Origin: Hippophae tibetana
Lineage: Eukaryota > Streptophyta > Magnoliopsida > Rosales > Elaeagnaceae
Reading direction: 5' to 3'
DNA: 64,000 bases
NCBI GenBank assembly: GCA_037013495.1
Contig: CM072807.1
Coordinates: 8,807,001-8,871,000 of the forward strand
Made by a program: the position numbers and the translations under genes
Shown here: positions 10,754-23,589 of the stretch, piece after piece
Layout of the letters: the number at the start of each line of letters is the position of its first letter
Position numbering within the stretch: position 1 is the stretch's first letter
The notes under the pieces: generated by a model
Database searches by the model: none
What the model was told of the DNA's origin: nothing
Seen by the model: the letters and a program-made list of their open reading frames with translations, nothing else

Positions 10754-12270
10754 TAGAGAGAAAACGAAGCAAAGCTTGGAACTTTGAACGAGTAAAACTA
10801 AGCGAGGATTTGAGGAAGTGGAATGGAAATTCTAGGGGAAGAGAAGTCAAGTGGGGTGGGGGAGATGTAAGTCACAGTCAAAGTCAACAGAAAGCGTTTG
10901 ACTTCCGTTATACAATGGAAGTGAAAGCCATCGATGCTGTTTGCGAGGTACAGCTCAATTTCAACCAAATGGAAAGGACTTGGAAGCTCACGCATTTTGA
11001 ACTTGGGACTTGTGTGTAGTAAGCGGCTTCCATTTTTTTTATTAATAATCTTTTTTCTTATTTTATTATTATTCTATTAGTTATTAATTAATTTTGAATT
11101 TAATATTTTTTTTAAATATACATATTTTTTACATTATTAAAAAATTATATAATATATCTTTCTTAAATGAACATATAAATCTTTCTTTTAAATAAAAAGT
11201 TTATATTAATCAAATTTAACTTAAATTCATTATAATAATACGAAAAATCATAAACAATTCTAAATATATACTATATTTTTAAGTATACATTAAATATTTA
11301 TTTTTTATATTATAAAAAAAATTATATTTACACTGTATACAAGAGTTAAAAATAAAAAAATTATCATATAAATACTTCTTTTTCTTTAATTTTTTTATAA
11401 TTGTTAAAGTCTAAAGTTTGGTTTCTTACTTTTTCGCCTCATTAAGCAACTAAATACCATATTTGTTGAAATAAATGATATTTTTTTAAAAATTAAATAT
11501 TTTTTAGTGAAAAGATAGAAGCTTAAGAGGTTATACGATTATTTAACTTAAATCATTTTTTTTTTACATTTGGCATATTGGTGTTTTGAGAGCTGTTTTT
11601 AATTCTTAACAAAATACTTTTTGTATTCAAAAATTAATATTAGTAAAATATAAAATATTTTTGTGTGTAGATTAGTTAATTCGTCAAACCACTTTAATTT
11701 ATTATCTTTTTGTTGTTTCATTTGGTTATTTTTGAACTTTCATTGTTCTCAACATTAGTTATCAGAAACAAATGTTATAAGTCCTAAATAGATTCTACAT
11801 GTCAAGGTTTGAGATAGAGAAATTTAATAAAAAAATTAACTTTAACATTTAACAAAAATAATATAAATAATACAATAGTATAATAATGTCTTCTTAAGGC
11901 GTTAAAGGGAACAAAACCTTAAGGCATGTAAGAGGATGATTGAGAGAAATTTAAGTAAAAACAATGAATAATATTCGCTTAAGTTTGATTTATGAAGTAA
12001 AATATAGTGTGTTCAATGAAACTTATCCATCAAAATTGTGAAAAAAATTGTATATATCAAATTCTATTACAAGTAAGATATATTTGAAAACAGTTATGAT
12101 ATTAGAAGCCACGTGAATAAATTCAATAGATATATTTATAAACTTTTGAGTATTAATGCGAAGATAGATGATTTTGTTGTGCTCATTGTCAAAATCATAT
12201 GATATACTAATGAAAATATTTTTTTTAAAAAAAATTAAGTTAATCGTGGATGTAAAAACCATTTTTAGAA
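10754..12270. other. upstream region of the LRR gene and AT-rich spacer
   Basis: About 10754-11030 is GC-richer and purine-rich on the plus strand (gagaga/aagaag runs). It is the expected 5' UTR and core promoter of the minus-strand LRR gene. From 11040 to 12270 the DNA is AT-rich without coding signal. A motif near 11519-11560 (aggttatacgattatttaactt) has a weak partner near 13305-13340, on the far side of the copia relic. Confidence 0.4.
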
Positions 12271-12279
12271 ACTAATAAT

Positions 12280-13180
12280 GTGATCCAATTAATAATTCAT
12301 TCACGTATAAATGTTCTTTCTATTCAAGAAGATTCAAGAGTATGTTTATCAAATAGAGGAAGAAACAAACCTAAAGAAAGAAATTCTACCAGAGATAATA
12401 ATCGTTTCATGTCTCTTTTAAAAGATAACATTGAATGCTTTTATTATCATAAAAAAAGATACTTGAATAGATTTTGTGAAGACAAATTAAAAGATATAAT
12501 AGGTCTTGACGAAAAGAAAATAAAAAAAATAAATGTCATTGAAACTTATGATTATGATTTTAATATTATTGATTAATCGGATTTTAGTTTCTGCATGTTG
12601 TTTCCACGTGTATGCAACCAAGAAATTGCTTAATAGCTATAATCAACATAATGATGTTATCATGGTTAATGAATTAAGGAAAAAAGTCATTAGAAAAGAC
12701 AATATTAAGGTGAAAATGTACGATGAAATTATCCAAATAATAATAGGTGATGTACGATTTATTATAAGTTTGAGAAAGAATTTGATTTATTAAACATGTT
12801 AGATTTTCTTGGCTATGACTTTTCTGAAGAAGAAAAAAGAGTTTATAAAAGTGAATAAATGTTCTGTTATCATAACGAAAGAATAGAAGAATGAAAGCCT
12901 ATACAAGTTAAATAGAGATCTTATTTAAAGTAAAACTACAGCCACCACAAATGATAAAGTAAATATCGATGAAAAATTAAACCTAAAATCTTAGATTAAT
13001 AATGGTAAAATGAGACAAAACAAATGTGTTAGTTTCAATAAAAAAGTTATTGCCTTTGATGGTACAAGTATAATTTTAAAATATTGCTCTCACGATAAAA
13101 CAAGTTATAATAAAGTTATCTTTTTGTTAAAATGAAGTGGTAAATACATCTTACCTATGAATCAGATGCAACGAAGACAT
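12280..13180 (+). pseudogene. Ty1/copia gag-protease relic
   Basis: Plus-strand pieces show a degenerate copia gag zinc knuckle (CFYYHKKRYLNRFCEDKLK, with a Cys changed to Tyr and the His to Tyr). About 40 codons later comes the protease region, in which only the C-terminal part of the DSG-CS-HM block is recognisable. This leads to IKVKMYDEIIQIIIGDVRFI and SLRKNLIY, which match the copia G-V-K-KM-DG-I-L-DVRYVP-LRKNLIS block. Stops and frame changes are frequent. There is no RT, and no clear LTR pair, so this is an old truncated fragment. Confidence 0.6.
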
Positions 13181-14260
13181 GAATGGATATATCGTAACTA
13201 ATACTTGATGTTGATTTTTAAAAAAAAAAATCAAAGTAAAAATTGTTAGAATAAATTACATTAAAAACAAATTAAACGTTTTTTTTAGAGATGTCAAAAA
13301 TTAAAAGGTTAAGAGACTATATAATTAATTGACTTAAATCACCAATTTTTTTTTATTTTCACTAACTTCAAGTTGAGATCTATTAATTACTGATGAATGA
13401 ATATCTATTTTTACAGTATGTGAAGGGTGAGAACAAAAGATTATATGAGTAATATATATGAGTAAGGCAAAAGAAAAGAAAAAAACAAGACAATTATTGT
13501 GTGTATATATAATTTAACTGCATAAATTAAAATAAAAAATATTGCTTCATGTATTTAAAAAATTTATTTAGTGTATTTGTTGTGTAAATGTAATATTGAA
13601 TATATTATAATTTTAAGTTTAAGAATGATTTTTATACTGGTTAAATTTACGGGTAAAAGTGTGAAACACGTCCAGAGATTTATTTATTTTTAATAAAAAT
13701 CGCATTCGTTTTCCAAAATATATTTTGTTCTCTTTGGTTCATTGCAAAATTTTAAAATGAGATTTAGTGCACACTTTTAATAAAAGAAAAACATAGCCAA
13801 GGTGTGTTTTATCCCATATGCTATTTCACTACTAACAGTCAATAAAAAACATATATTTTTTCATTATATATATATATATACTTCTTATATTATTAAAAAA
13901 ATAATAACATATATGAGTTAGTTCCAAACAAGTGCATGCTAAAACTGAGAAGCAGACAATTTTTATCTATTTTTTCATCCCAAAATTTTATAAATGTAAT
14001 GCAATTCTTTTAACTGGTCCATCTCAAATTTACTTGGAATGTCTTGAATTTTGATCAGTACGTGAAGACTAGCTAATTCCACTACTAGAATGCTTACAAC
14101 TCGGATCTAATAGTGAAAAAGAAGCTGCTTAGAATCACAAACAGCAATCAACGTTTCTCTTGCATTTGATTTTGGTAGACAACATTTGGACATGAGACTA
14201 GCTCAAGGTACATAAAAAGCCGCATTCTATTCCCATATAACTACAATACACATTTAGGCT
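13181..14260. other. AT-rich spacer and 3' flank of the zinc-protein gene
   Basis: AT-rich DNA with a (TA)n microsatellite at about 13865-13881. No coding signal. The part close to 14260 is likely 3' UTR of the downstream minus-strand gene. Confidence 0.4.
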
Positions 14261-15840
14261 TTACTTCTTAAGATGTGGGAAGCAAGTATAGACCTCAGCC
14301 TTGGGGTGCTTTGCTTCGGCATGTTCTCGACACTTCACCTCTGATGTGGTACATATGAATGTTTGCATGCACACCTTGCACTGCACTCAGTCACCGATAC
14401 CCACCATTGTAGGAACCATCAATTACACCAAAAATTCTCTTTAAATCAACTATTCTTGATCAAAAATTGGCAAATTTAATCGAAAAATTTAAATCAAATG
14501 CACGACACAACTTTATATCTTCATGTGCTGCGGAGATGAATTAAATATTTTTAATAAAATTGGTCAAATTTTTGGGAAAATAGCTTATTGAAAGACATTT
14601 CGATAATAAAAGTGGTCAATTGAAACAAAAAACATTAAAAATAGTAAACTAAAAATTTACAAGTAAAATGAACATTTGCCCTAACTAAGTCAGTACCTTT
14701 GTCAATAGGATTGATTCAATTAGTGGTGCACTAAATAAAAGGAAAGGTGAAAAGAAATGTAAAGCAAGCAGAATGAAACTATCTTCTTATGATATTAGAC
14801 TTGAAAACATAAAAAGCATCAACTAAAGAAGACAGTTGGTTTAGCAACAGAAAAAGTAGAGAATTTCTAAAACTCCCTAAAATGATATTTAAACCAGAAG
14901 AACCTTCTCTGTTCTTAATGTTAATGTGCTTAAATTCTACATAACATGGACACCAAAGTGTCATAAATTTTTAGATATGTAATTATGTATCCTGGTGTGT
15001 TGGACACACCCATTTTTCTCAATTTTCTGCAAAGTATCACCAATTAGAGTATCAAGTATCAAACCGGAGATTTTCTCTTTGTACATAATCAGTAATGTGG
15101 TAGATTTTGTCATAAATGAACTCATATCCCTCCAATATATGACAGAAAATTAGGGCAAATCTAAAATTTTCAACTCCAGCAATGGCACATATTTACAAGT
15201 AAAAACTCATTAATTCCTATTTCCTAAGTTTAACGGCCCCGGACAGAGCATGTTTTTGTATGAAATGTATATTATTTAGTGATTAGTGACCTTCTCATTC
15301 AAGGTATGAAGAGGACTGAAATCAAATAAGCTATATAGGAATCAACAGAAGAATGCATTGTAATGAGATTAACACTAATATCATATAGATTTTACTAATT
15401 ATTATACTTAAAATTGCAAATTCGTTTTAGAAAAAAATTGGCAAATCGAAACAGAAGTGCCCACATGAAGGCCATTCAAAATGTCTTAAAAACACAGAAT
15501 CAAACAACATTTAAAGAATCAAAAGGACTAAATATCAAAACTAACAGATAAAGAATAGTAAAACCAACAAACAACTCGCAAAGAGACTACCTGAATTGAC
15601 ATGGCCTTCTTGTTGGATTCAAGCTGACTCCCTACAGAGTTCAAGTTTAAAATCCAGATTTGAAATAACAGATACAAAAAAAAAAATTTGAATCTAATTG
15701 CACAAATATACTAAATAAATAAATAGAGAGATAGAGAGAGAGAGGAAATTAAGAAAGAAAAAAAAACCCTTTGAAGCGGATTGCTTAGCCACGTTCTTCT
15801 CACGAGCCATCTTGGCTTTTTGACCATTTCCTCCTCCCAT
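14261..15840 (-). CDS. small C2H2 zinc-binding protein, At2g23090-like
   Basis: Three minus-strand exons (15768-15840, 15591-15631, 14261-14380) give 77 residues with GT-AG borders and consistent phase. The protein begins MGGGNGQKAKMAREKN, has a basic N-terminal half typical of 4F5/SERF-like small proteins, and a C-terminal zinc site: C39-x2-C42 and H58-x4-H63, within CKVCMQTFICTTSEVKCREH and AKHPKAEVYTCFPH. Length and sequence match the family of Arabidopsis At2g23090 (78 residues, from memory), whose cellular role is not well defined. Intron 2 is about 1.2 kb, unusually long for so short a gene. High confidence in the gene, low in any function. Confidence 0.92.
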
Positions 15841-17461
15841 GGCTGATCAGAATGAAGAGCTGAGAACTGAGCAAAAGCGGAAGGTTAGTGAAGAAGGTGG
15901 AGGAGGGTGGTTTTGAGGCGACAAGCGTACACAGAAGCTACTAGAATAGAAGGATGAATGAGTGGCTGAAGGTGAGGGTTTTGTACTTTTGTGGACCCAC
16001 TAATAATGATAAGTCGGTGATATCAATACTCTTATTTATATTCTCATTTATAAATTTTACATAATTTAAAATGTGTAAAAAAAATAAAATCTACATGCAT
16101 TATTTAAAAAATAACGTAAATAAATATAAAAATAAAAATATAGTTAAAAATATTGCAAACATTACTTAATTATTTTTATTCACAAAATGACCCAGCACTT
16201 CTCTCGAGTAGGGATTTAACTACTACAAGCACAAAACTTCATATTTGAACCCAACCTTGATTTTGTATGGTTTGATTTCATCTTTCTCTTCGTTAAAGGA
16301 CATAAAATTTCTGCTGAAGGGACTAAAGAGGAAAATCTTGGGGAATCCGAATATATTATATATGTGTGTGTGTTTGATGTTGCTGTTGGGTTCTTCGTTA
16401 TCAGAAATTATGATTGAAGTGTTATTTTGCTTATGTTTTTGTTCGAAGAAAATGATAAATGAATTTTATAATTTTTTCTATTTTTTATTTTTAATTGTAT
16501 GTGTGAATGAAAAATAAAAGAGAGGTCTGGATGAAGCTTTTTTATAATTTGATAGTAAAAATGGAATAAAAATTAATTTAATGATATAAATTAATAATTT
16601 AATAATATATTTATAAAATTATCCAATAATATAACTTTTTCGCTGATTCGTGGTTAGAAAACATTTGTGTTATTTGCTGCTATTATTATAAAATAAGTGT
16701 GGATGCCATGATCAAGTAGAGTAATTTTTTTATAATAATTTTTTTCATTTTGTTTTAAAAAGTTACAATATAAAAATAAATTATCAATTTTTTTATTTTA
16801 ATTTTTTATATATTTTTAAGATATTATTTTTATAATTAACGATTAATAACTATAACTACAAAATTGATAAAAATAAAAATTTAAAACATTTGAAGTTTGA
16901 TAATTTGTTTTTATTCTGTTATATTTTTACTATTTTAACTAACATAATCAAAAAATCAGAACGCATTTGAATAATAAAACAATTTGAAAATTTTCTTCAA
17001 ATAATATCTCATATATCACATAAAACAAAAATAACATCACTCTTTTAAATTTAGAATTATGGATTAGTATTAGTGATATTCTTTTAACTCTTATAAATTT
17101 TAATTGAAATTATATTTCTTATTTTCCCAAACAATTTTGTAGGCTCGTTGCTTCTACCCAAAAAAAAAAAGAGGAACAAAAATTAATATATATATAAAGA
17201 AATTTGAGAAATTTCTTCAAATAATACCTAATATATATATAAAGAAGAAGAAAAAGAGAATGCACACGTTGGCCTATTGCTACTGTGGAAGAACACCTGA
17301 ACAGTTTTGCGTCTTTACTCATCCTGTAAAAAGGATATAAAAGATAAAGCTTCTTAGATTTAAATTTGTACATTAGTTGGAGCAAGGCTGTGAAAAATTC
17401 ACAGATTCTGTTCTGGCCTGACATAAACCCATTGAAGTAAACTGCTCGGTTCTTTTATTCT
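15841..17461. other. 5' flank of the zinc-protein gene and AT-rich spacer
   Basis: 15841-16010 is the probable 5' UTR and promoter of the zinc-protein gene (purine-rich, less AT-biased). The rest to 17461 is AT-rich. Two related stretches (caaataatatctcatatatcac near 16999 and caaataatacctaatatat near 17218) are a minor local repeat. No gene is supported; 17100-17461 is probably 3' UTR of the coiled-coil gene. Confidence 0.35.
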
Positions 17462-20400
17462 TTAATCAGGCAAAGCCGCTCCTTGCTTTCCCTCCTTTTC
17501 AGCTTTAATCCAAGCAGCCTACGCATTAACAACAACCAACAAATTTAAACAAAATGCATTGACACCAAAAAAAAAAAAACAAATTCTGTAGTAAAATAAA
17601 TTCTTTTCTTGATTCATTCCTTTTTAACTCACTACAAATAAATATAAAAGTTAAATAATGAAAGAAAATTTGAACTTAGAATACGGTTCTCTAATTTTAT
17701 TTTATTTTGTATAAGTTTCAAAAACTTATAAATAAAAACCTGTAAAAATTGAATTGATTTCATATTTGATTTTAAATTTAAAAATAAAATTAATTACCAA
17801 ACAATATTCATTCTAGAACTTGAAAACAAAATTGATTACAAAATAAACCCTAAATTTAACAAACCAAAAACACCAATATATATATGTTCCCCAAAATATG
17901 CAAATAAATTATTTGAAAAATCCTTGAAAAAAAGGAAACAAACATGAGAATACTCAAGAAGAAAGGAGCAAGAAGATTTTTACCTTATCTTTTTCAAGTT
18001 TTGACACATGTGGCCTCATAGAATTACCTAAACCTAAACCTCCCCAAGTTTCTTGCAATTCCCTCTCCCTTGCTTCTTTACGAGATACTGAAGCTTTAGT
18101 CTCTTCATTTAATTCCTGATTAGCGTCCATCTTTTCCTTCTCTAATTTTGACTTGTGTTTAACCAAAATTTGTTCCAAACCACCACCAACTTGTTCCATC
18201 TGTAAATTCTTATTTTCCTTGTATCTCTTAATCTCCTTCCAGTCTTCTTCTACCTTTGAACCTATCCTCATTTTCTCTTTCTCCAATCTTGATACATGTT
18301 TTACTAAAACCTTGTCCAAGCTCTCACATTCAGTAGTACCCTCTCCACCTTGCCTTTTCCTTTGAATAATCTCCTTCCATTCTTCTTCTTCCTTTGAACC
18401 TAGCTTCCTCATTTTCTCTTTCTCCAATCTTGATACATGTTTTACTAAAACCTTGTCCAAGCTCTCACATTCAGTAGTACCCTCTCCACCTTGCCTTTTC
18501 CTTTGAATAATCCCCTTCCATTCTTCTTCTTCCTTTGAACCTAGCTTCCTCATTTTCTCTTTCTCCAATCTTGATACATGTTTTACTAAAACCTTGTCCA
18601 AGCTCTCACATTCAGTAGTACCCTCTCCACCTTGCTTTTTCCTTTGAATAATCCCCTTCCATTCTTCTTCTTCCTTTGAACCTAGCTTCCTCATTTTCTC
18701 TTTCTCCAATCTTGATACATGTTTTACTAAAACCTTGTCCAAGCTCTCACATTCAGTAGTACCCTCTCCACCTTGCTTTTTCCTTTGAATAATCCCCTTC
18801 CATTCTTCTTCTTCCTTTGAACCTAGCTTCCTCATTTTCTCTTTCTCCAATCTTGATACATGTTTTACTAAAACCTTGTCCAAGCTCTCACATTCAGTAG
18901 TACCCTCTCCACCTTGCTTTTTCCTTTGAATATTTTTATATTGGTATTCATTTGCTGAGGCTTGCATTTTCTCCCTTTGCAGCATGTGCACTGGCTTCAC
19001 TAGAATCTTCTCTAAGGTATCTGAAGAAGCATCATTAGCTTCTGCCCTTTTGCTTTGTTGTGTATTGCCTACGTTTTTTCTTTTGTTCTTTGCTTCTTGA
19101 ACTTCCTTTTCTAGTTTTGAGACATGTTTTACTAGAAACTTATCTAGGCTTGGAAGTCCTTTAACATCATCTTCTTTCAAGTGAATGACTTGTTGATTTG
19201 TCACACCATCTAGTCCTTTCACATTTTTCATTTTGGCATCTTCAATTTCCTTTTCAAGTTTTGAAGAATGCTTGACAAACATACTTCCCAAGTCAATAAA
19301 GGATTCAGATGAAGAACTGTTTCTTCCTTTTTGGTTCTTTTTCTCCATCTTAGAAATTTCCTCAGAATTTTCCTTCTCTTCATTAGTTTCTTCCTTGGGT
19401 TCATTCTTTCTACTGTTCTTTGCTTCTTGAACTTCTCTTTCCAATTTTGTCATGTGCTTAACCAAAAACTTGTCCAAACTTGGGAGTTCTGTGTTTGTGT
19501 TTTTCCTTCCTGCTCCTAAAGAAGATATTCTTCTTGAGAAATTAGGAGCTGGTTGGTGCAGTTTGTTACTTTCAACTTGGGCTAAGGCAGCATTTAAACC
19601 ACAAGTTGCAACAGTGGTTGCAATAGAAGAAAGTTCATCTTCTTGCAAGCTTTGAAGCCTCACAAGCATCATGTCCACAATCTTTGTCATATTTAGCTTT
19701 TCAAGGGATTTCCTTCTTCTATTTTCCCTCAGTTTGGTATCTAAAACTGGAATCTTCTTGCATTTCAAGTCTTGAGAGGCAATAATAAAACCATCTTTTT
19801 GAGAGACTGTTTCAAGGTCTGATGATCCAGTCTCTGACAAGAACTCAGATAACTCTTCATTATTTTGATCTGTATCTGGGTTTTGACTGATTTTTCGAAG
19901 TAGTTCTTTGATTTCATCTTTACTGAAAGAAGAAGGGCAATTTGCAAGCTTAGTTAATGCAGTTTTAACTGCTTCAGCAACTTCCTTATCTACCTCAAAT
20001 GCAGTTTCAAAAGAAGCTGTAACAGCATAAGTACCACCAATTGAAGATGTATGTATTTGGCCAAGTTTCTTAGGGCAATTTGGTGTGTCATACATGATCA
20101 CTCCTTTAGCTGTCGCTGCTTCAAAAGCTTCGGTGGCTGTTTTAGAAGCTTGCAACAGTTGAGCTTCAGCTTCTTTGTTCTGAATCCTGAAGAAAAAGGA
20201 GAATAACATAACTATGAGATTTTGGAAGTAATCATGCTTTCTAACATTTCAAAGTTCCAAATTTCACCTTGCTGCTTTGAGTATTCGACACCAAGATGCT
20301 TCTACCAATGCAGCTTTTCGAGCCTCGAGTACTCGGTATGCAGCTTCTTTTGCTGCCATTTTTTCTCTAAGTACTCTACAATAATGTGGATTTGAATCAC

Positions 20401-21896
20401 CTAAAGTCTCATCAAGTGTTGAATTCATACCACTAATTTCCTGTCATTGATTACAAAAATATAACTTCCATATGTAAAAATGCAATACAATACAACTAAA
20501 TAGGATAGAAAGAAGATAATATATTTATAACTAACCTGCAGCATTTTAATTTTCCTCTCCAAATAAGAGTCACCTTTTTTCCTTGGAAACCAGTTGACTG
20601 GTGAAGTTTTACGATGAGGAGGCTTCTTAATTTGTGAGGTTAATTTGTTAAGAGAAGTACTCAAAGTTGATTGGACTGCCTCTTTGGAATTTTTAATCTG
20701 TTCATTCAAATACATGTCAATTAAACTTTCCATTTATAAATATTGAAGACATTACAAATATTGTCAAACATTTTAAATAAAGAACAAGATAATTAAAGTA
20801 GAAATTAACAAAGCATCAATGACTAAGGGAATATTACACGAAATGATTCTCCACTTCACTCTTTTTTTAAATACGTTTTCAAAAATATTTGCGTATATGC
20901 TTTCAAAAGGACAAAGTGACTGGAGCTCCAACAACATATATCCATCAGAATACCGACAAATCATCTTATGCCTTCAAGTAAAGTTTTGGATAGTATATTC
21001 TTGAACATGTGTTCAAATGAGCTTCATTTTTATACATGCATGTTCAATTTTGAGTAGAAATTGATTTGAGGTAAAAACAAAAATGGAAAGCATTGTAATC
21101 GGGGTAAAAAGAAAAATTGCTTGAAGATTAACGACATAGGTGCTACTTAATTCCAGCTTATTTTTTAGACCAGTGGGGACACTTACAAGGATCTTAACGA
21201 AATCTTAGAGTATTCAGTTGTAAGGCTTAGTCCATTTTCAGGATTTAGGTAATTAGATTTATACTACATACATATTAACCCAAAAGAAAAGGTTGCAATT
21301 AAAATTCATTTAATATTCGTTAGGGTTTTTCAATTTTCCCACCTGAATCCGAATTCCAAAACAATAATAAAGTAGTAGGTTTCTGAGTAATTAGATTTAT
21401 ACTACATACATATTAACCCAAAAGAAAAAGTTGCAATTAAAATTCATTTAATAGTCGTTAGGGTTTTTCAATTTTCCCACCTGAATCCGAATTCCAAAAC
21501 AATAATAAAGTAGTAGGTTTCTGAATCTAAGTTAAACTGCTCTAAGATCGATTCAATTCCAAATTAGGCAAAGAGCTCTCAGTACCCATCAAACCCTAAC
21601 AAAGACTAACATACTCAATATTAAGAAATTAAAAAAAAAGTTATCACACAGTCCAAATTCTAGCAAAAATGCGAAATGAAAAATGAAAAATGGAAAGAGA
21701 GAATAAAAAAGATGATCGAAATATGAAATCCGATTAATTTAATCGCTGCAAAGGTGCAGTACATACATACCTTTCTAATCTTTGAAGAAGTAGAAAGAGG
21801 ATCGGCGACGTCGTTTAGTTTGCTATCGAAATCAAGAGAAGACTTCTCGTTTGATTCGACGGAGATGCTACACAAGTCCAAACAGCCAATGTCCAT
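17462..21896 (-). CDS. 906-residue plant coiled-coil protein with LVKHVSKLEKE repeats, function unknown
   Basis: Five minus-strand exons: 21771-21896, 20536-20697, 20268-20440, 17984-20186, 17462-17518. Borders are GT-AG and phases 0/0/2/0, giving 906 residues. Exon 2 carries a conserved basic segment (SPVNWFPRKKGDSYLERKIK); exon 3 an Ala-rich helix (AAKEAAYRVLEARKAALVEA). The large exon 4 is mostly charged coiled coil with eleven copies of a module of the form LDKFLVKH-SKLEKE. Five of these lie in a nearly identical 47-residue tandem array. The last exon encodes AAWIKAEKEG and a short tail. No signal peptide or membrane segment is seen. I do not recognise a characterised family member; a structural or cytoskeletal scaffold role would be a guess. 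Strongly supported as a real gene by exon phasing and conserved-looking blocks. Confidence 0.85.
18225..18932 (-). repeat. coding minisatellite, five 141-bp units
   Basis: The word ctccaatctt recurs at 18281, 18422, 18563, 18704 and 18845, exactly 141 bp apart, and the sequence between is nearly identical. Each unit encodes 47 residues including GGEGTTECES, LDKVLVKHVSRLEKEKMR and KLGSKEEEEW. Unit length is a multiple of three, so copy-number change keeps the frame. The unit nearest the 3' end of the gene is the most diverged. Confidence 0.95.
21249..21524. repeat. 138-bp tandem duplication in intron 1 of the coiled-coil gene
   Basis: The segment starting gtaattagatttatactaca at 21249 repeats at 21387 with very few differences (for example one base in ttaatattcgtt versus ttaatagtcgtt). 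It lies inside the first intron of the minus-strand coiled-coil gene. The near identity suggests a recent event. Confidence 0.95.
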
Positions 21897-23589
21897 CGCC
21901 AGCCAATTTCCTTCAGATATTGAATTCGATTTACATTAAAGTTCTGAAATTCTAATGATTGTAGATCTGTTCGATAGTGTGCAAGAAAGAAAAGGACGAA
22001 ATTAGAGAATGAAGATCTTAATTTGATGAAACAAGAAAGAGAAATAGAGGAACTAGAAAGTAATAGTGAAGATACTATTTCTTTTTTAAATGGAAAGTAG
22101 CCGTTAGACAATCTGAGACCCCCCCTTTTTTTTTTTGGTTGCATCCAACGGTCATTTAAAACGAGTTATTATCTTGTGCAGTGGGTGAGGTTGTACGTTA
22201 ATGTATATCCCACATTGCCCAATCATAGACAAGACATCTCTTATTAACCAATCACCGGTAAAGAAAATTATCCAATTTTTAATTTTAGAATAAATAACTT
22301 TGAAAAAAATACATAAATTAATACCTTAAATTTTTTAACAAAAAGCTAACAAATTTGTGATTTATTGACATATAGTAGGTATGTAAAAAATTTAAAATTC
22401 AAATAATAATTATAAATGTGTAAGTAATTTAATTGTTTAAACAAGAATTGTTAAAAAAACTTACAGCAGCAGCCCTAAATATTAACAACATTGCATATTT
22501 AATAATAAATGGAATCTAAATAAAATTTCAATTTAAATAATTTTTAATTAAAAAATTAATATAAAATGTGTGTTCTTTAATATTTTTAATAAAAAATCCC
22601 GCAAATCTTGACTATTTAGAAAAGTAGTCATAAGAGATATCAGACACATTACTTATATAACGAAGAGGAAATGCACGAGGACATATAGGTTTTTTTTTCC
22701 TTTTTTATTTTTATTATACACATCCAATATATTTTTACTCTTAGATTTTTTTTAAATTCAACTAATACATTAAATTTATTTTTAAAATAATTTTTTATTC
22801 AATGTCCAATAGTGAAGTTTAAAAGATCAAGTTAGTCCTACACCATCCGTTAATATATTGTATCGTGCATTTACTTTTAACTCATAGATTTTATTGTACT
22901 ATATCATGTTGTGATTTGTACGTTCAATCGTATTTAATTGATAAATATAATGCATGATTTATTTAATTAATTATTTTAATAAAAATATATTCTTTTGAAA
23001 GTAAAACTCTCAATCTCATGTTATACGCATAATATATGGTATCTATTGAACTAGGTTTATATTCATTAATATAAAAAAATATTTATATATTTAATATTAA
23101 TTTTAATATATTATAATTGTAAAAATATTGAGTATGTGTTGGCCTAATTTATTATAGGCCACGGTTGGTACGGTAATTTTTAGACTCATGTGTGGTATAT
23201 ATCGACATAATAAACCATTAAATTAAATGATTAACGGATTGTGTCTTGTTGGACCTACCGACATATTTAACACTCCAAGCATGATGTTGTATAGAATGTA
23301 AATGAAATTTTGATAATTTTTCTTTTTAATTATATGTCTAGATACTTGTGTAATTAATTGTAAAATACAATTTATTAATATACCGTGCACACCTAAATAA
23401 AAACTAACTTTTAAGCTAAACAAAATAGAAATAATTTCTTACATACATATTTTTTTAAACACAGATTATGTCATCGAAAAAAGATGAGAGAATTATGAAA
23501 TCTAACGGTGTTTCATTCACTTTGAAAAAATATATAATCATAAATCTTATTTGTAAAGTGACGAGATTGAAATTTGTTAGAAACTCAAA
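21897..23589. other. 5' flank of the coiled-coil gene and AT-rich spacer
   Basis: 21897-22200 is the likely 5' UTR/promoter of the minus-strand gene, including a C7 run followed by a long T run near 22120-22137. Beyond that the DNA is AT-rich with no coding signal. Confidence 0.4.

Noticed and set aside
10599..11019. Plus-strand frames upstream of the LRR gene
   Set aside because: Lys/Glu/Arg-rich products of the purine-rich complement of the LRR gene's signal-peptide exon and leader.
16245..16517. 90-residue plus-strand frame
   Set aside because: Hydrophobic low-complexity translation of AT-rich DNA, no splice context or family resemblance.
18153..19655. Several plus-strand frames opposite the coiled-coil gene
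   Set aside because: They are antisense translations of the repeat-rich exon; their Cys/Ser/Phe-rich sequences mirror the Lys/Glu-rich sense strand.
22100..22140. C7/T-run as a functional site
   Set aside because: Simple homopolymer run in the presumed 5' flank; nothing ties it to a known signal.
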